DNA from: DASWHD01 sp036393335
GTDB lineage: Bacteria; CG2-30-53-67; CG2-30-70-394
Direction of reading: 5' to 3'
Assembly (NCBI GenBank): GCA_036393335.1
Contig: DASWHD010000130.1
Span: 1 to 5,510 of the forward strand
Length of the DNA stretch: 5,510 bases
Shown here: positions 5,246-5,510 of the stretch, one piece after another
Numbering within the stretch: position 1 is the first letter of the stretch
Layout: each line of letters opens with the position of its first letter
Program-made: the position numbers and the translations under genes
Notes under the pieces: generated by a model
What the model was told of the DNA's origin: nothing
Seen by the model: only the letters and a program-made list of their open reading frames with translations
Databases searched by the model: none

Positions 5246-5478
5246 CTAGCCCGCATTTCTCACCACGACTCTGCTGCGCCCGCGCAACTGCCCGCATCTC
5301 CTGGCCGGGTCCTCGTCCGAGTCCTCGACAGGGGTAGGAGCCGGTTTCACCGGCGATCCGCGCAACAGGCCCTTTGGGCCTGGGTCGCCGAAGGGATTCG
5401 GCTCCTACCGCGGGCCGGCCAGAATCTACGGCCGTTGGCACGGCCTCGCCACGATCCCTGGTGAGAAATGCGGGCTAG
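5246..5478. mobile_element. Palindromic MITE-like element, copy 2, interrupted by a REPIN
   Basis: It has the same 20-bp terminal inverted repeats as copy 1 (5246-5265 and 5459-5478) and near-identical left and right inner segments. The left part matches copy 1 through GTCCTCGACA (5321-5330) and the right part resumes at CGGGCCGGCC (5411-5420). The roughly 31 bp that form the tip in copy 1 are replaced by 80 bp holding a REPIN. The ends carry CTAG, as in copy 1. It lies just 3' of the FKBP stop and probably forms its transcript end. Confidence 0.82.
5334..5408. repeat. Single REPIN of the array family
   Basis: The left arm GTAGGAGCCGG-ttt-c-ACCGGCGAT-type hairpin (5334-5357) and the inverted right arm ending CGGCTCCTAC (5384-5408) match the array at 139-676. 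The CAGGCCC/GGGCCTG hairpin is kept with loop TTT, but the CCGCGCC/GGCGCGG hairpin is mostly deleted. It occupies the centre of the second MITE-like element. Confidence 0.85.
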
Positions 5479-5494
5479 CAGTCCGACAGACTGC
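5478..5494. repeat. Small perfect hairpin next to the element end
   Basis: GCAGTC-cgaca-GACTGC is a 6-bp stem with a 5-nt loop that begins at the last base of the MITE-like element. It could be the start of another repeat that continues beyond the window. No T run follows, so it is not a clear terminator. Confidence 0.35.
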
Positions 5495-5510
5495 CAGATC
5501 GCGGAATTGG

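Overview
This is a GC-rich bacterial chromosomal window with five protein-coding genes, a two-tRNA operon, and an unusually dense set of small palindromic repeats. No transposase, phage, CRISPR or plasmid gene is present. The lineage cannot be fixed from the sequence. The FabI variant (TYYGAEKVIPNY around the active site), the BioW route to pimeloyl-CoA, and a tRNA-Glu with a G1-U72 first pair and A73 look unlike an enteric-type gammaproteobacterium. They would fit a deeper proteobacterial or neighbouring lineage (Desulfobacterota, Methylomirabilota or Nitrospirota are guesses). A multiheme cytochrome suggests respiratory use of electron acceptors.

Layout. 1-679 has no gene: a REP-type arm at 91-114 is followed by a tandem array of about 122-bp REPIN-like units (139-676) that ends 3 bp short of the stop codon of a minus-strand pentaheme c-type cytochrome (680-1459). 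Upstream of the cytochrome, on the same strand, lie tRNA-Glu(CUC) (1544-1618) and tRNA-Gln(CUG) (1662-1735), served by a near-consensus promoter with a GC-rich discriminator. A second REP family (1835-1930) separates this promoter from fabI (1970-2740, minus). comF (2838-3551, plus) diverges from fabI across 97 bp. comF converges on bioW (3756-4586, minus). A 7-bp-period repeat and a 184-bp palindromic MITE-like element lie between them, and the element overlaps the bioW 3' end. A SlyD-like FKBP prolyl isomerase (4803-5237, plus) diverges from bioW and is followed after 8 bp by a second copy of the MITE-like element (5246-5478), whose centre has been replaced by a REPIN.

The genes do not form one pathway. 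fabI and bioW both belong to acyl metabolism (fatty acid elongation; pimeloyl-CoA for biotin), and comF and the FKBP are housekeeping or accessory genes. The coherent story is the repeats. At least four short palindromic families share the window, and they are nested: a 20-bp palindrome sits at the apex of REP hairpins of two different families, and a REPIN sits at the apex of a larger inverted-repeat element. One element also supplies the last nine codons and stop of bioW.
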